NCBI GenBank assembly: GCA_020744225.1
Contig: JAGMWG010000001.1
Coordinates: forward strand, 2,170,001-2,234,000
Reading direction: 5' to 3'
Source of the DNA: Paraphoma chrysanthemicola
Lineage: Eukaryota; Ascomycota; Dothideomycetes; Pleosporales; Phaeosphaeriaceae
Length of the DNA: 64,000 bases
In this document: positions 22,175 through 34,739 of the stretch, one piece after another
How the letters are laid out: every line of letters starts with the position of its first letter
Numbering within the stretch: position 1 is the stretch's first letter
Position numbers and translations under genes: made by a program
Notes under the pieces: generated by a model
Told to the model about the DNA's origin: nothing
Databases searched by the model: none
Seen by the model: only the letters and a program-made list of their open reading frames with translations

Positions 22175-23169
22175 ATGTCTGTCGTATCGCTGCTTGGCGT
22201 CGAGGTCAAGAACAACCCCGCGCAGTTCGACGCGCCTTATGAGTTCGAGATCACCTTTGAGTGTCTGGAGCAGCTACAAAAGGGTCAGTATGGCGCGGAA
22301 CAGTTGCGCGTGCCCCACTAATGTCCGCGCAGATCTCGAGTGGAAATTGACTTATGTCGGTTCTGCTACCTCGTAAGTCCTGGTGAAGGCGCGCAGGCAG
22401 ACAGCTCACTGACACATCCCAGGAACGAATATGATCAGGAGCTTGATTCCGTCCTCGTCGGACCGCTTCCCATTGGCGTCAACAAATTTGTGTTCCGCGC
22501 CGACCCTCCAGATCTGTCGCGCATTCCCAACAGCGAGATCATTGGCGTCACAGTCATTCTCCTGAGCTGCAGCTACGAGGATCGCGAGTTTGTCCGCGTG
22601 GGGTACTATGTAAACAACGAGTACACAGATGAGGCTCTGGCATTGGAGCCGCCAGCGAAGCCCGTCATCGAGAAGGTGCAAAGACAGATTTTGGCCGAGA
22701 AGCCACGTGTAACCCGCTTTGCGATCAAATGGTACGTCTCAACGAATGCAGGTCTGCAGATGCGACTAACAATTGTAGGGATTCTGAGGAATCCGCGCCA
22801 CCAGAGTTCCCACCTGAGCAACCCGAAGCCGACCTTGTCGCAGACGGCGACCAGTACGGCGCCGAGGAGGAAGAGGAAGAAGAGGAAGAAGAAGCCGAGG
22901 CTGCTGCAGCAGAAGGCGAGGATGCTGCCATGGCCGGCGCCGAAGATACCGCCGGACCTGCAAACGACGACGACGCCGAGTCAGATGCTGGTAGCGAGGA
23001 AATCGATATCGAGGATTCTGAGGGCGAAGATGAGGAGGAGGAAGGTGAGGAAGGCGGCGACGACGATATGGAGATGGACGACGGTGAGGCTGCGAATGGC
23101 GAGAAGCCAGCGCAGCAACAGCCTGGGGGCGTTCAACAACAGCACGGCGCGGACGTGATGGTACACTAG
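22175..23169 (+). CDS. ASF1: Histone H3-H4 chaperone Asf1
   Basis: Four exons, 22175-22283, 22333-22372, 22423-22731 and 22779-23169; 282 aa. Introns are 47-50 bp with canonical ends. The N-terminal about 155 residues are the conserved Asf1 immunoglobulin-like core: MSVVSLLGVEVKNNPAQF, DLEWKLTYVGSATS (rebuilt across two introns), VLVGPLPIGVNKFVF, GVTVILLSCSYEDREFVRVGYYVNN and the RFAIKW end strand. After it comes a long, very acidic tail (Glu/Asp runs from about 22860 to 23090), as in fungal Asf1, likely assisting histone binding. It escorts H3-H4 in replication-coupled and replication-independent nucleosome assembly in the nucleus. The first exons are too short to appear as frames of their own. 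A 272-codon alternative frame (22340-23158) reads through introns and is not real. Confidence 0.97.
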
Positions 23170-24324
23170 AATATGCTACCTAGAAGCAGTTGATTTGGCC
23201 CACTACCTCGGGACCTGCATCACAACGGGATATCATATGGGGCCAGAAACACTCGACCAATTCCAGACAGCTTTCGTGTGTGACGGCAAGGCTCGTGCCG
23301 TTGCCACCAGATCAAGTTGGTCTCAGCATTGCACAATCGAGTCGCTCCAAGTTCTAGTTTCCATAGAACGTCTCTCCAGCTTACAGCGTGAAGATGAATA
23401 CACGATCACGCTTCAAGTCTTGCCGCATCCGCATATCATTGTACAGGAACTTATTTGAGAACGGCACCGGCTGAGCTGATGATGAGCAAACCCTGTGTCT
23501 TATTTCGGTGCTCTGCAGGTACCTCAGCCTGACTGCTGAGCTCATGCTTGATAGGTCAGGTGGATGCGAAACAGCCCAAACATGCCCAAAGCGGAGGCCC
23601 GAAGCGACGTCAGTCGAGACACAGCCTCTGTATGGCGCAGCGCGCTCGTAAACCCGACAACTGGACTCCGACGCAGAGTCAGGTCTAAACATTAATAGGA
23701 GACGTGAGCCCCGGAGCGCGCGGCAACATGTATGGTATATGCCGCTTCCAGTCATATGCTCCTCTTCTGGACCTTGCATAAGCCAGCTCGACGATCGCAG
23801 CGGAGCTTCAAGTTCGAGCATTCATAATCTTGACCGTCCCCACAGCCTTAGGACGTCCCGATCACCTTGACTGTTTCAGCAGCAAACAGCCCGCTCTGCC
23901 GTTCGTGTCTCTGGTTCAGCTCAGCCTGCTGTCACTTCCCACCGTCGCCCTTCTTTTGACAGAGAGCCGCGCAAGTCCAATCTCCTGTTCCATAGCCGCT
24001 CCACATCGCGGCATCGCGCGCCATTGCTCAATACGACGACACATACGACGGCTCGCAAAGAGTGCCTAAAAGCGCCAGCAACGCGCCGCAACCCAGAGCG
24101 CGGAGCGCGCGGTACCTGGCACTACCCCGCCAAGGTCACAATTTAGAGGTAATGACTTGTTTGATTCTGCCCAGCATGCATCAGGGATCTTTCCCATCTC
24201 CATGCCAGCTTCGCGGGAGAGTCTTCTGCGAGACCAAAATCCTGAAAGACCGTTCTTGTTCTTGGATCACGGCTAACGCTCGCTCGTTCCAGCACCCTGG
24301 TCAGATTGACGACGCACACCGACG
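23170..24324. other. Intergenic, 1.15 kb
   Basis: 3' region of ASF1 and 5' region/leader of the Skt5-like gene. The last 450 bp are pyrimidine-rich, as in fungal promoters and leaders. No gene recognised. Confidence 0.55.
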
Positions 24325-27139
24325 ATGAGCTACCAGCAAGGCCATCCCCAGCTGGGGGCAACCTTTGTCCCTGGCGGCTTCGATGATTATTATATGCCCG
24401 CTCCTTCCCCCGAAGTCATTTCGCCTGCACCGCAACGGTTCGTGATGCCCTGAAGCAAGTGCCAAAGATGCGCCCGCTGACGTAGCCTTTCCGCGACAGT
24501 ATAATGCCCGAAGTGCCTGAGCAGATGCAGGATAACTTGGTTCACATGGAGCTCGAAGCCAACGACGCTCGCGGTCACAACGGCCTCATGTCGCCACCCG
24601 CTCAAGGCTACAATCAGTCGCAGCAGAACTTCCCGCCGCGGCAATCAAGCTACAATGAGCTCCCCGCGGCGGACGGGCAATGGCCGGCGAGACAGGCGAG
24701 CATTTCCTCGGCCTTTCGACAGCCACCAAACGTGCAGCCACAGCCCGTGCAGCCGCAGCAGCCGTCCCACGACTACAACCAGTTCGCACAGCACAACGAG
24801 TCCCCGAACTTCTCGCCGTTTCCGAAGCTTCCCAACAAGCCGCCAAATGTCCCGCCGTCCGACGACGAGAAGGAAGCAGTTCTCGAAAATGCGCGGCTGC
24901 CGGTGCTCAACTCGAACGACCCAGAGATGCAGCTGGCATGGGCGCAGGACGCGCTGGCATACGTAGACTCTGCGCAGCTGCATGAGCAGCGCATTGCTGA
25001 GATACAGGGCGCCAGGCCAGCGACGCCGCAGGTCGAGCACCAGCTCAGGATAGACGCGATGAACGTGGTCACTTTCTTGGCGGACCAGCACCACCCAAAG
25101 GCCACATTTATGAGAGGAATGTGGCTGGAGTTTGGCAAGTTTGGTATGCGCGCAGACAAGAAGGAGGCCTTCCGGTGCTATTCACGCGCCGCGTCGAAAG
25201 GCTATGCTCGGGCCGAGTATCGCATGGGCATGCAGTTTGAGCAGTCAAACGACCCCATCAAGGCACTCCAGCACTATGCTGTAGGCGCAGAACAAAACGA
25301 CTCGGCGTCCAACTATAGGCTAGGCATGATGACACTGCTTGGCCAGCATGGCCAGCAACAGGATTTCCAACGGGGCATACAGCTCATCCGGAAAGCAGCT
25401 GTGAATGCGGACGAAAATGCGCCACAAGGCGCATATGTGCTGGGTATGCTCCAAGCGCGAGAACTGCCCCAGATCAACGTGCCCGAACTTTATTTGCCCT
25501 ACGATGAGAAGTCGGCAAGGCAGAACATTGAAAAAGCGGCATATCTGGGATTTGCGAAAGCACAGCTCAAGATGGGGTCGGCATACGAGCTGTGCAGTCT
25601 CGGCTGTGAATTCAATCCCACACTGTCACTACACTACAACGCACTCGCCTCTCGACAAGGCGAAGCAGAAGCAGACATGGCAATCAGTAAGTGGTTCTTG
25701 TGTGGGCATGAAGGCGAATTTGCGAAGAACGAAGAGCTTGCATATCAGTATGCACAGCGGGCAGCGGTAGCAGGGTTACCCACCGCAGAATTCGCCATGG
25801 GATACTTCCATGAAATTGGCATGCACGTTCCAGTCAACATCGAAAAGGCAACCGAATGGTACGAAAAAGCGGAAAAGAATGGCAACAAAGACGCTGCGAC
25901 TCGCATAGAGAGCATTTCAAAGACGCACCGGACGCTTTCGAAGAAGGACCACGAGAAGGTTGCAATCAACATGATCAAGTCGAAGCATGGCTCCATGCGT
26001 GGACAGCGACCGGTAAGGTTGCAGAAACCTACTGGGCCTGCTCTGCCATCTATCAATGACAATAGTCCCTCGGACTATGGATCAGAAGCTTCGCCCATCA
26101 CCACTGCACCAAGCCGTATGGGTAATCGATCGGACACCACTACTCCGTATCCAATGTCCGACAAGCCTCCAATGCTCGGCAATCCACAAGCTGCCGCACC
26201 CTACGACCGCCCTGCCACGACGACCCCGTATCCAATGGACAACGGCCCGCCACGTTTGGGACCACAACCGCGACCGGGTATGGCTGGAGGCTTTGCACCC
26301 GAATTAAGAGCTGCAAGTACTAGACCAACTTCAGCCTTCAACATCAATCCGAATATATACCCTACCAATGATGGGTACGGGCGAGGTGGGCCACGACCAG
26401 GCCCTGGACAGGATATGGGGCAACTGCCATACCGACCTCACACAAGCGTAGACAGCATGGGTCCAGGATCCGGTCGCGGAGGACGTCTGCCAAGCGGAGG
26501 ACGCGGCGGCCCACTCCCACCTGGAGGGCCAGGAAGCTACAGACAGCCTGGCGGGCCAAGCGCTCAGCATCCTGAGCCGCAGCAGCGGCCGCAAACCACG
26601 CAGCCACCAGATATCGGATTCAGTGCTCCGGATGGAGGGCGCAACAAACTACAGAAAGCTGGCGCGCCGCTGCAGAAGCAACCCACGCTCCCAGACATTG
26701 GGTACGTCGCCCCTCTTGAGCCACGACAGCACACACGCCCGTCAACAGTGCAACCGGGTCAAGAGAGCCGATTATCATCACGGCCCGATAGACCCTCGAC
26801 TGCCGCACCTGGTCCAGGGCCTCGATCGTCGTCTAGGCCAGGTTCCGCTGGCCGGCCTTCTGCGCCAGATGCCATGCCAAAACCTAGCAGGGTTGCCACA
26901 ATACAGCAGCAACAGCACCCACTACCACCGAAGCAATCGAAGCCGGCTCCAACCCAGGCAGGCAAGCCGCCAGGTCCAGCAGCGCCGCCCAAGCCAGCTA
27001 CACCTTCAACACCAGGCAAAGGCCCTAAGACATTCGACGAGATGGGCATTGGCCAGGCGCCCAAGGACAGCGATTGTGTAAGTCTCGCATTCCTCTCCGC
27101 TCTCTGTGTTGATGCTAATATGAATAGGTCGTGATGTAA
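24325..27139 (+). CDS. SKT5: Chs4/Skt5-like Sel1-repeat chitin synthase activator with CaaX box
   Basis: Three exons, 24325-24437, 24500-27077 and 27128-27139; 900 aa. Exon 1 begins MSYQQGHPQLGATFVPGGF. Residues about 225-520 are tandem Sel1-type repeats (e.g. ATFMRGMWLEFGKFGM, AEYRMGMQFEQS, AQLKMGSAYELC, AEFAMGYFHEIGMHV). Both flanks are Pro/Gln/Gly-rich and disordered. The last exon has only 12 bases; splicing intron 27078-27127 gives the C-terminus SDCVVM, a CaaX farnesylation motif. Yeast Chs4/Skt5 likewise has Sel1 repeats and a CaaX ending, recruits chitin synthase III to bud-neck/septum membranes and activates it; the same role is expected here. Exon 1 uses a slightly weak GTTCGT donor. 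If the last intron is retained, the protein ends without the CaaX box. Confidence 0.92.
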
Positions 27140-27680
27140 CGATGTGGCCATATAGTGTTCTGGGACGATCTTGTTGCATAGCGCGTTTGCATCTGTCTGC
27201 ATTTGGATACTCAGTTGACCTAAACACGTCACTTTCTGATTCCACCATATACCCACTATAATGCGTGCTAGAAGTTTTTGAGAAATGATTGCAATGTACG
27301 GCGAGTTAGACATATTCGAATCATGCATGCAGTGAGAGCCTCAGACGATTTTTGGTGCCACTTGGCGCACGCGACGCGTGGGCACGTGACGGTCGCAAAG
27401 CCTTTGATGTCACAACTCTCGTCCGGGGGGTACAATGTGATGAGTTTACTTCAATGAACTAGTATCTCACTCCTTGTGACTTAGCTGAGCCTTTGCAGCA
27501 GCGCATACATCTGTTTGAGATTGCATGGTCGATGCAAGTGGCACCAAAACTCCAGCGAGACTGCGAGCACAGACTCGTGCAGTTTAGTAGTGGGGAAGCA
27601 GCGCGTTGGATTACCGCACCACGCGCTTTAACAGCTACGAGCACGACGCACGCCAACCACCTTGACGCCTACATTCGGCG
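27140..27680. other. Intergenic, 541 bp; SMC6 promoter
   Basis: Between the Skt5-like gene and SMC6. Holds ACGCGT (27374) and CACGTG (27383) close together. Otherwise no gene. Confidence 0.5.
27374..27388 (+). promoter_or_regulatory. ACGCGT (MCB-like) and CACGTG pair upstream of SMC6
   Basis: The hexamers are 3 bp apart, about 300 bp before the SMC6 start. ACGCGT is the MBF site of S-phase genes; CACGTG is a bHLH site. Functional use is inference. Confidence 0.35.
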
Positions 27681-30600
27681 ATGGCTGCAGTCATGTCTGC
27701 GAAGCGGCCTCGTGCTCTCACCAACGGCGTAGATGCTGTTGGCGCCGCTGTTCCCGATGGCCGCGTACGGACCCCTTCGATGTAAGCAAGGTCGATGCAG
27801 TCCACTGACATGGCCAGAACAAACGACCGCGACATTCGTTGCCCGACAACAGCGATCAGTCATCGAGCGAGGAAGCATCTGATGCGTCCAGTGACAGCGA
27901 GTCCGAACAGCACGAAAGTGTCCGAGAGAACGAGCAGATGATTTGGGCCACACAGCAAGTGCAGCGAGACTTTCAAGCGACAGCCAACAAGCAGAACATA
28001 GCGACAGACTCTGGGATTATTGAAGAGATCCAGTGCATCAACTTCATGTGCCACGAGCACTTGACTGTCACACTAGGACCACTGATCAACTTCATCATCG
28101 GCCACAACGGAAGCGGGAAGAGCGCGGTGCTTACAGCGCTCACCATCTGTCTAGGCGGAAAGGCCACAGCTACGAACCGCGCACAGAACCTCAAGAGCCT
28201 GATCAAGGAGGGAAAGGATCATTCCAGCGTGCAAGTTCGCATCAAGAACCAGGGTGCACTTGCATACAAGCCAACTCAATATGGCGACTCCATCACCGTG
28301 GAACGTCACTTCAACCGGTCTGGGACATCTGGGTTCAAACTGAAGGACATGAACAACAGGGTTGTGTCAACAAAGAAGGCTGAGCTCGAGGACATCTTGG
28401 ATGCATTTTCCATGCAAATCGACAATCCGATGAACGTCTTGACGCAAGATATGGCGAGACAATTTTTGAATCACTCAACGCCCAAAGACAAGTACAAGTT
28501 CTTCCTGCAGGGGACGCAGCTCGAAAATCTGAGCAGAGACTATCAGCAGATCGAGCAGTCTCTGGAACATATGAACTCTAGGGCGGGTGTTAAGAAGGAA
28601 GACATCAGCAAACTTCGGAAGACAATGGAAGATCTGGCAAACAAAGCCCGACGTGCGGAGAACCTCGAGAAGATGAGAGCCCGCGAAACAGAAACAGCGC
28701 ACCAAGCATTGTGGGCGCGAGTCCAAGAGGCAGAGGCGGACGTGGCTGAAGTCGACACCGAGCTTCAAAGACTGGACGCGGTCATCGACAGGAGGAAGCG
28801 AGTGGCTGAAGAGGCGTCAGAGGCCTTTGATCGATCTGACGCAGCCCACGAGGCTGCAAAGCAGGATCTGGCAGAACTTCAGACCGAAAAGGGGCCCGCA
28901 GAGCAGGAAGCTATGGAGCTCAGAGCTGTATTTGACGAATGCAAGAAGAAGCTCATGACTCACAAAGCCGACGAGCGACGCGCTGCTGAGGATGTGAAGG
29001 CCAAGCAAAAAACAGTGAATACGATCGAGCTGGAGGTGAAAAATCTCCGACAACGACAAGCAGAGGCGGACGATGGCCTCTACGCCGAAAAGGCCCAACA
29101 GGTGGAGGAGGCGAAAGCCGAAGCAGTTCGCGCGAAGCAAGCACAGGATGCACATAGTGAGGAGATCGCAGACATAAAAAAGGAATCCAAGGCAGCTCAG
29201 CAAGAGAAGGTAGCTGCGGATCTTAAAGTTCAGAAAGCGAAGGACGACGCGCGCAACATCCGCGACAATATTCAGCGCCTTCGCGAAGGCCAACGCAACT
29301 GGATTGATGGTTATCAAAATCGGCAGAATCTGCAAAAGCTTCTGCAAGCAATCGAGGTCGAACGACGGTTTCGCGAAGCACCAGTCGGTCCTCTGGGTCG
29401 CCACGTCAAATTGCTACGTCCTGAATGGGGTTACATCCTGGAAAAGCAATTTGGCCAGAGTCTAAACGCATTCGTTGTGACCAGCCGGGCCGATCAATCG
29501 GTGCTCTCCGACCTGATGAGGAAATGCAATTGGCATGCACCAGTTCTCATCGGCAAGTCAGATCCCATTGACACATCGTCCAACGAGCCGGACCCCAGTC
29601 TTCTGACGTGGATGCGCGTGCTGAAGATTGAGAATCATCTTGTTCGAAATCAGTTCATCATCAACCAAAATTTCGAGCAGACCATACTAGTCGAGTCTCG
29701 CACCGAAGGCTACCAACTCATGTCCGCGCGCGGCCCGCAGACCAGGAACGTCAAGATGTGTTTCACTTTCGCAGAGAGTGACAAGCGGAAAGGCCGCGTG
29801 ATCAACTACACACCCAGTGGTGGCATAAACGACAGTCCAATCGACGAATATGTCGGCGTACTGCGCATGCAAGCCGACAAAGAAGACCAAGTTCGAGAAG
29901 AACAGGCGCGTCTCAATAGTGTGCAACAGGAATTACAGGATCTGGACCGAGCAGCTCGCGACGCGCTGGCTCAAGTCACAACGTGTAGGACGAAAGAGCA
30001 AGACCATATGAGGGAAACAAGACGACTTACGGTCGCCTACCAAACTGCTACCGATCGAGTTGCCGATCTAGAAGACGAGCTGAGCGCCGCCACGCCAGAC
30101 GCAGCTGCTATCGAAGTCCTCCAGGAGACTCTGGCAGAAGCTCAAGTCAGTCTTAATCATGCGGAAGGCGTGTTTGAGGACATGGTTCTTCAGCGTGACA
30201 AACTCAACGATGATAGTAGAGCAAGTAAAGTGCAACTGGAGGAGGCGCAGAAGGTCGTGGCGGACCTTGAATTCAAACTCAATAAGGCACAATCTACAGT
30301 GAGGAGGTATCAAGGTCAGCGAGAAGACGACTTGAAGAAAAAGAACCACGACTTGGAACAGGTCAAGTCTGCGGAAAAGAACAGAGAGGTGTGGGTTGAA
30401 GAACGCAATAAAGCGCAAGCTGAGCTTGACGGACATGTCCGGACGGCTGAAGATAAGTGCCCACAGCGTGTCGCTGTGCCTCGCGGCAAGTCTTCTGAGG
30501 AGTTGGGCAACACGCTTTCAGCACTCACGAATACGCGGCGACAAACGGAACGTGAATTGGGGGGATCGCAAGACGAGCTACTGCGGAAAGCCAACGAGGC

Positions 30601-31301
30601 GAAGCGGGTGCACCAGGAGGCGCGGAAGGAATTTGAAGACATTGAGGGTGTGAAGAGTGTAAGTCGGAATTTTCAGCATTTGCTCTCCCACTCTCGACTA
30701 ATGAAGATGCAGCATCTCATCAACACGCTCAATCACCGCCGCCAACGCTGGCAGCAATTCCGGTCAGGCATCTCCGTCCGCGCACGTGTTACTTTCAACT
30801 ACCTCCTCAGCGAGCGCAAGTTTCGTGGTAACCTTAACATAGACCACAAGAAGGGCTTGCTGGATATCCATGTAAGAATGAACAAGCCTTGCTCGGATGT
30901 ATTGTTGACGTCCACAGGTTCAACCAGACATCACAGAGCGCAGCGGAGACGGTCGACAGACCAAGACGCTTTCTGGAGGCGAAAAGTCGTACTCGACTGT
31001 TTGTCTCTTGCTTGCGCTATGGGACGCCATGGGCTCACCTATCCGGTGTCTTGACGAGTTGTAAGTGTGCTCTTAGTCTTGGATGGTCTCCGCTGACATA
31101 GACAGTGACGTCTTCATGGACAGCGTCAACCGCGAGCGCAGCATGAAGATGATTATTCAGGCCGCACGCCGCTCGATCGGTCGACAGTTCATTTTCATTA
31201 CTCCCCAAGCCATGAACAATGTGGACCACGCATCTGATGTGAAGATCATTCGAATGAGCGACCCTGAGCGCAACCAGACAGCATTGAACTTTCGCCGCTG
31301 A
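27681..31301 (+). CDS. SMC6: SMC6, structural maintenance of chromosomes ATPase
   Basis: Five exons, 27681-27781, 27853-30658, 30713-30871, 30918-31060 and 31106-31301; 1134 aa, usual for the family. Walker A GHNGSGKS (residues 117-124) sits in the N-terminal ATPase half; long coiled-coil heptads flank a hinge around residues 540-700; the C-terminal half has the ABC signature LSGGEKS (1040-1046) and Walker B CLDEFDVFMD (Asp1068-Glu1069). The last two introns must be removed to complete these motifs. With Smc5 and Nse proteins it forms the Smc5/6 complex for DNA repair, replication-fork handling and rDNA maintenance. Exon 1 (MAAVMSAKRPRALTNG) is the least certain join: the 71-bp intron is inferred from phase; a second ATG lies at 27693. 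Intron 2 (54 bp) is open in frame. Confidence 0.95.
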
Positions 31302-31796
31302 AGGATTGGCGCGAGGTGTATGATATCATGTAATGCAAGGCGAAGAAAGGCGCAATCGGAAGGTTTCATCTGGTCTTGGGAGCTTTTATTTGCCTGGGTA
31401 TACCCTTTCGACCTGGCGCTGGATGAAAAGATACAAGCATTAGCAGCACCGCTTCTTTACGTTGGTGCTGGAGTCGCACCCAATGCATATGGGAGCTAAC
31501 TGTGAGCAAATATGACTGATTACGATGCTACTGCAAAGGTCTAATTGTCGCGCCTTGTTTGTGAATAATACCTTGGTGAGATGTGCCGAAGTGGTGCGAT
31601 GGTGGTTCTGCAGTCATGGTTGCACGGGGAACGGAGTTTAGTTTAGTAGGAAGCTTGGCCTGTCTCGATTGGCCCGTCCGACAACACGGCGACAACCTAC
31701 ACGAGTCTCGCTGTCAACCCTCACGCAACCGCGAGAGCCGCACTGGCACTGCTGTCGCGCTGTCCCTCGCTTAGCCCTTCACCGCGGTGAGGGTGG
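31302..31796. other. Intergenic, 495 bp
   Basis: 3' region of SMC6 and promoter of the F-box gene. Nothing supportable. Confidence 0.55.
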
Positions 31797-34739
31797 ATGC
31801 CGCCGACCAGCCCTGGCGCTCTCATACCCAGCATGGCTTCCTCCCCGCTCTCCATACCCGGCACTCCCAGGACGGCGTCGCCCTTGCTCTCCGAAGCTGA
31901 GCCGTCGCGCTCGCTGTCGTCGTCGCTAGAGGATGCGCACCCCATGGCGACGCAGTGTGAAGCAGAGCCTGCGTGGGCGGCGAGCGTACCGGCCAGCACC
32001 TTGAGCGCTGCACCAGCCGATGCGACGACGTGCAAGGTGCCAAAGGGCAAAGAGAAGGCTGCAAAGGGCCCGCTCAGACTGCTCGACCTGCCAGTGGACG
32101 TGCTCAAGGAGATCATACACCAAGTACGCCTCATCCGCTGGAACTGTGCTTCTTCCATGTGCCTAGAAATGTGCTGACCACGCCAAACCTCACAGCTGCC
32201 TCACACCAACGACCTCACCTCGCTCTCCCTCTGCCACTCGGCCCTCCACCAGCTCACGATTCCCTGCATCTACTCGCGCTTTGACATCGTCTGGCCAGAC
32301 GAGAGCTCTCACACCGAGCCGCGCTCGGGCGTAGACGCGCTCACATATGGTCTCGCGACACTGGTCATGGGCGATGACTGCTTCCCCCACCAGAACCGAC
32401 TCCGCCAATACGGCACAGCGACGACTGCGCTCACCAAGCCCGCCGCGACCCCCTACCCCATCCAGCCGCGACGCTTTGGAAACTACTATGGGCAGTTCAC
32501 CAAGAAGTTCTCCCTCGGTAACGGACCACAAGCATGGGTCCAGGAGTACATGATCACGAAAGAGGGAGGCAAAATGCTTGGGACCCTGGTTGCACTTGCC
32601 ATTGCGCGCATGATCAATCTGGAGACTTTCGTTTGGGACATGCCAACGGGAGTGCTGCGTGACGTATGGCTCGCCCTCTCCAGCTTGGCCCACCGCAGCG
32701 ACGGTGAAGAATGCCGCCTCGAGCGTCTGTGGATTCGCTGGCACGATAACACAATAGACTCGCCGATGCCTCCCCCCGCGCCTCCGATGATTCTCAACAA
32801 TGTCGGCGTCCCTCCTCCTCCTAATACCACACATCCCAGCGGCGTAGGCACTGTCCAGCCTCCCATCGTCGTGCCTCAACCCTACCTTCCTAGCAGTGCG
32901 TCTGCGTTGGAGCGCGTCGAGCATCCCACTTTCTCGGTCATTCCAGCACTGAAGAGTCTGAGCGTCCTCGACATCGACGAGCTGCCTTACTTGGATGAGA
33001 TGAGCATACTCATTGCGAGATCCCACAAAAAGCTGCGGGAGCTTCGCGTTGGTATTGCACCCCACGCGCAGCAACGAGACTGGGTCACGGTCTGGGAAGG
33101 AGAGGGTTTGCAGCAGGTGGATTACAGCACCAGTTCAACGGCTGCTGGCTCCATTGGCGAGAAGCGACTCGGTGGTGTACTGGGAATATTAGTTGGACGG
33201 ATCCACAATATGCGTCATTCAGAAGATTCCATTACACCAAAGCCCTCCACGAGCGGCCTAGCAGAGCGACCTGTAGAGGCGACACCCACGAAACCGGTAC
33301 TTTCCACACCACTTCCCTCGATAGCTTCCCTCTCACTGCAGGATCGCGAGTCTGAGCAAGACGTGGACCACTTTGGAAATCCAATGGGGGCGACAGCTGT
33401 GCCGGAAGGTGTCAGTCTGTTCAGCGAGAGCCAGCCAGTCGAAGATGGGCAAGCCACACTACCACTGCTCGCCAATTCACCTAAAACGCCATCGAAGCCA
33501 TCATCTCCGCCGACTAGTCACAATGAGTCCAGTAGTTATGGAGACACTCCTCCAAAAGCTGAAGAAGAGCTTTTGAACGGACGCCTGAAGCTAGAGGTGC
33601 TCGAGCTCGAGCGCGTTCCACTATCAGTGGCGGTGCTGCGCAGAGCATTTGACTGGTCCATATTATCCACGCTCACTTTGCTGCACTGCAGCAATCATGA
33701 ACAGCTTTGGAAAGTATTGCGACGGCAATACACGCCTCGCTCTGCCTATCCCGGCTCTCCTTCCGCCTCGAAAGCGTACAAGGCTTCTTACACCCTTCGA
33801 AATGAGTATCAACTGAACTTGAAGCGGATACACACCAACACAGTATCGCCCTCGTTGATTTCATTCCTCAAAGAGACCTTGGCACCTAACAGCCTCGAGG
33901 TGCTATTTCTGCAAGAAGGACGCTCATATTCTTCCACGGTGACAGTAGATGCGATCTACAGAGGACCGATGCGAAGGCATAGATCAAGCCTGAAGAAGCT
34001 AATGATTGATAGCGGAGAGAAGGGACCAGATGGACACACAACGACAAGCTCGAGGTGGCGACGATGGATGCTCAACCGTGAGATACTGACGTTCATCACC
34101 AGTGGTCGTATGAACAACTTGCGGGAGCTAGCGGTGTCGATTGATTACAAAGACTGGGTAAGTCTTGTCCAATTCATCATATTCGCTCGTTTGCTAACAA
34201 CTGTTTAGCATCACTTCCTGCAACGTCTCCCATACATACCACACATCCGCTCCCTGTACATCCCCTTCATCGCAGATCACGCCCACGGCAGTAATATCGA
34301 TCCGCGTGAGCTGGCCTATCAGATCCTCGATATTGTACATTTGCGACCGGAAATCGAGCTTTGCTACATGGGCCTCTCTTCCAAATGCTTCGAGATTCTC
34401 GAAAATCGGCCTTCGAATTATGACCTACGGCACGATGGTGTCCATGCAGATGGAGGTGGTTCTGGCTACGTAGCCCATGATCCAATGTTGTCAGATGACG
34501 AGAGTGAGGCTACTGAAGAAGAGGACGACGACGACCTGGACGACGGTGTGGATGGTGTGGCAGCGGCGGGTGGTGACGAGACAGAAAGCGAAGCGAGTGA
34601 CGACGCGGATGTGGAAAGCGACGACGAGTCGTTCTTGCAGGAGTCACACAAAGGTCCGAAATTACGAGTGCGCGAGATTTTGTTTTATGAAGAGCGAGTC
34701 GAGGCGTTCCGGCGACGCCACGGTGTGCTGAGGCCATGA
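31797..34739 (+). CDS. F-box-domain protein with acidic tail
   Basis: Three exons, 31797-32123, 32196-34157 and 34209-34739; 939 aa (an ATG at 31833 is an alternative start). The F-box lies at residues about 93-140 and spans the first intron: LRLLDLPVDVLKEIIHQLP, then LTSLSLCHSALHQLTIPCIYSRFDI. Downstream is leucine-rich text without clear LRR periodicity (ALKSLSVLDIDELPYL, LRELRVGI, STLTLLHCSNHEQLWKVL), a low-complexity Ser/Pro linker (33220-33560), and a very acidic Asp/Glu run (34480-34640) before the end. F-box proteins hand substrates to SCF ubiquitin ligases through Skp1; the target is unknown. The long insertions and acidic tail are seen in related filamentous proteins, so they are not by themselves odd. 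Intron 2 has a good TGCTAAC branch. Confidence 0.85.

Noticed and set aside
22340..23158. 272-codon frame over ASF1
   Set aside because: Reads through ASF1 introns and the wrong frame of the acidic tail; the spliced ASF1 model explains the locus.
29000..29400. Antisense Leu-rich frames (e.g. 28817-29404 minus)
   Set aside because: Mirror image of the SMC6 coiled-coil codons, not a gene.
32190..33074. 294-codon minus-strand frame
   Set aside because: Antisense to the well-supported F-box gene; arises from its codon bias.
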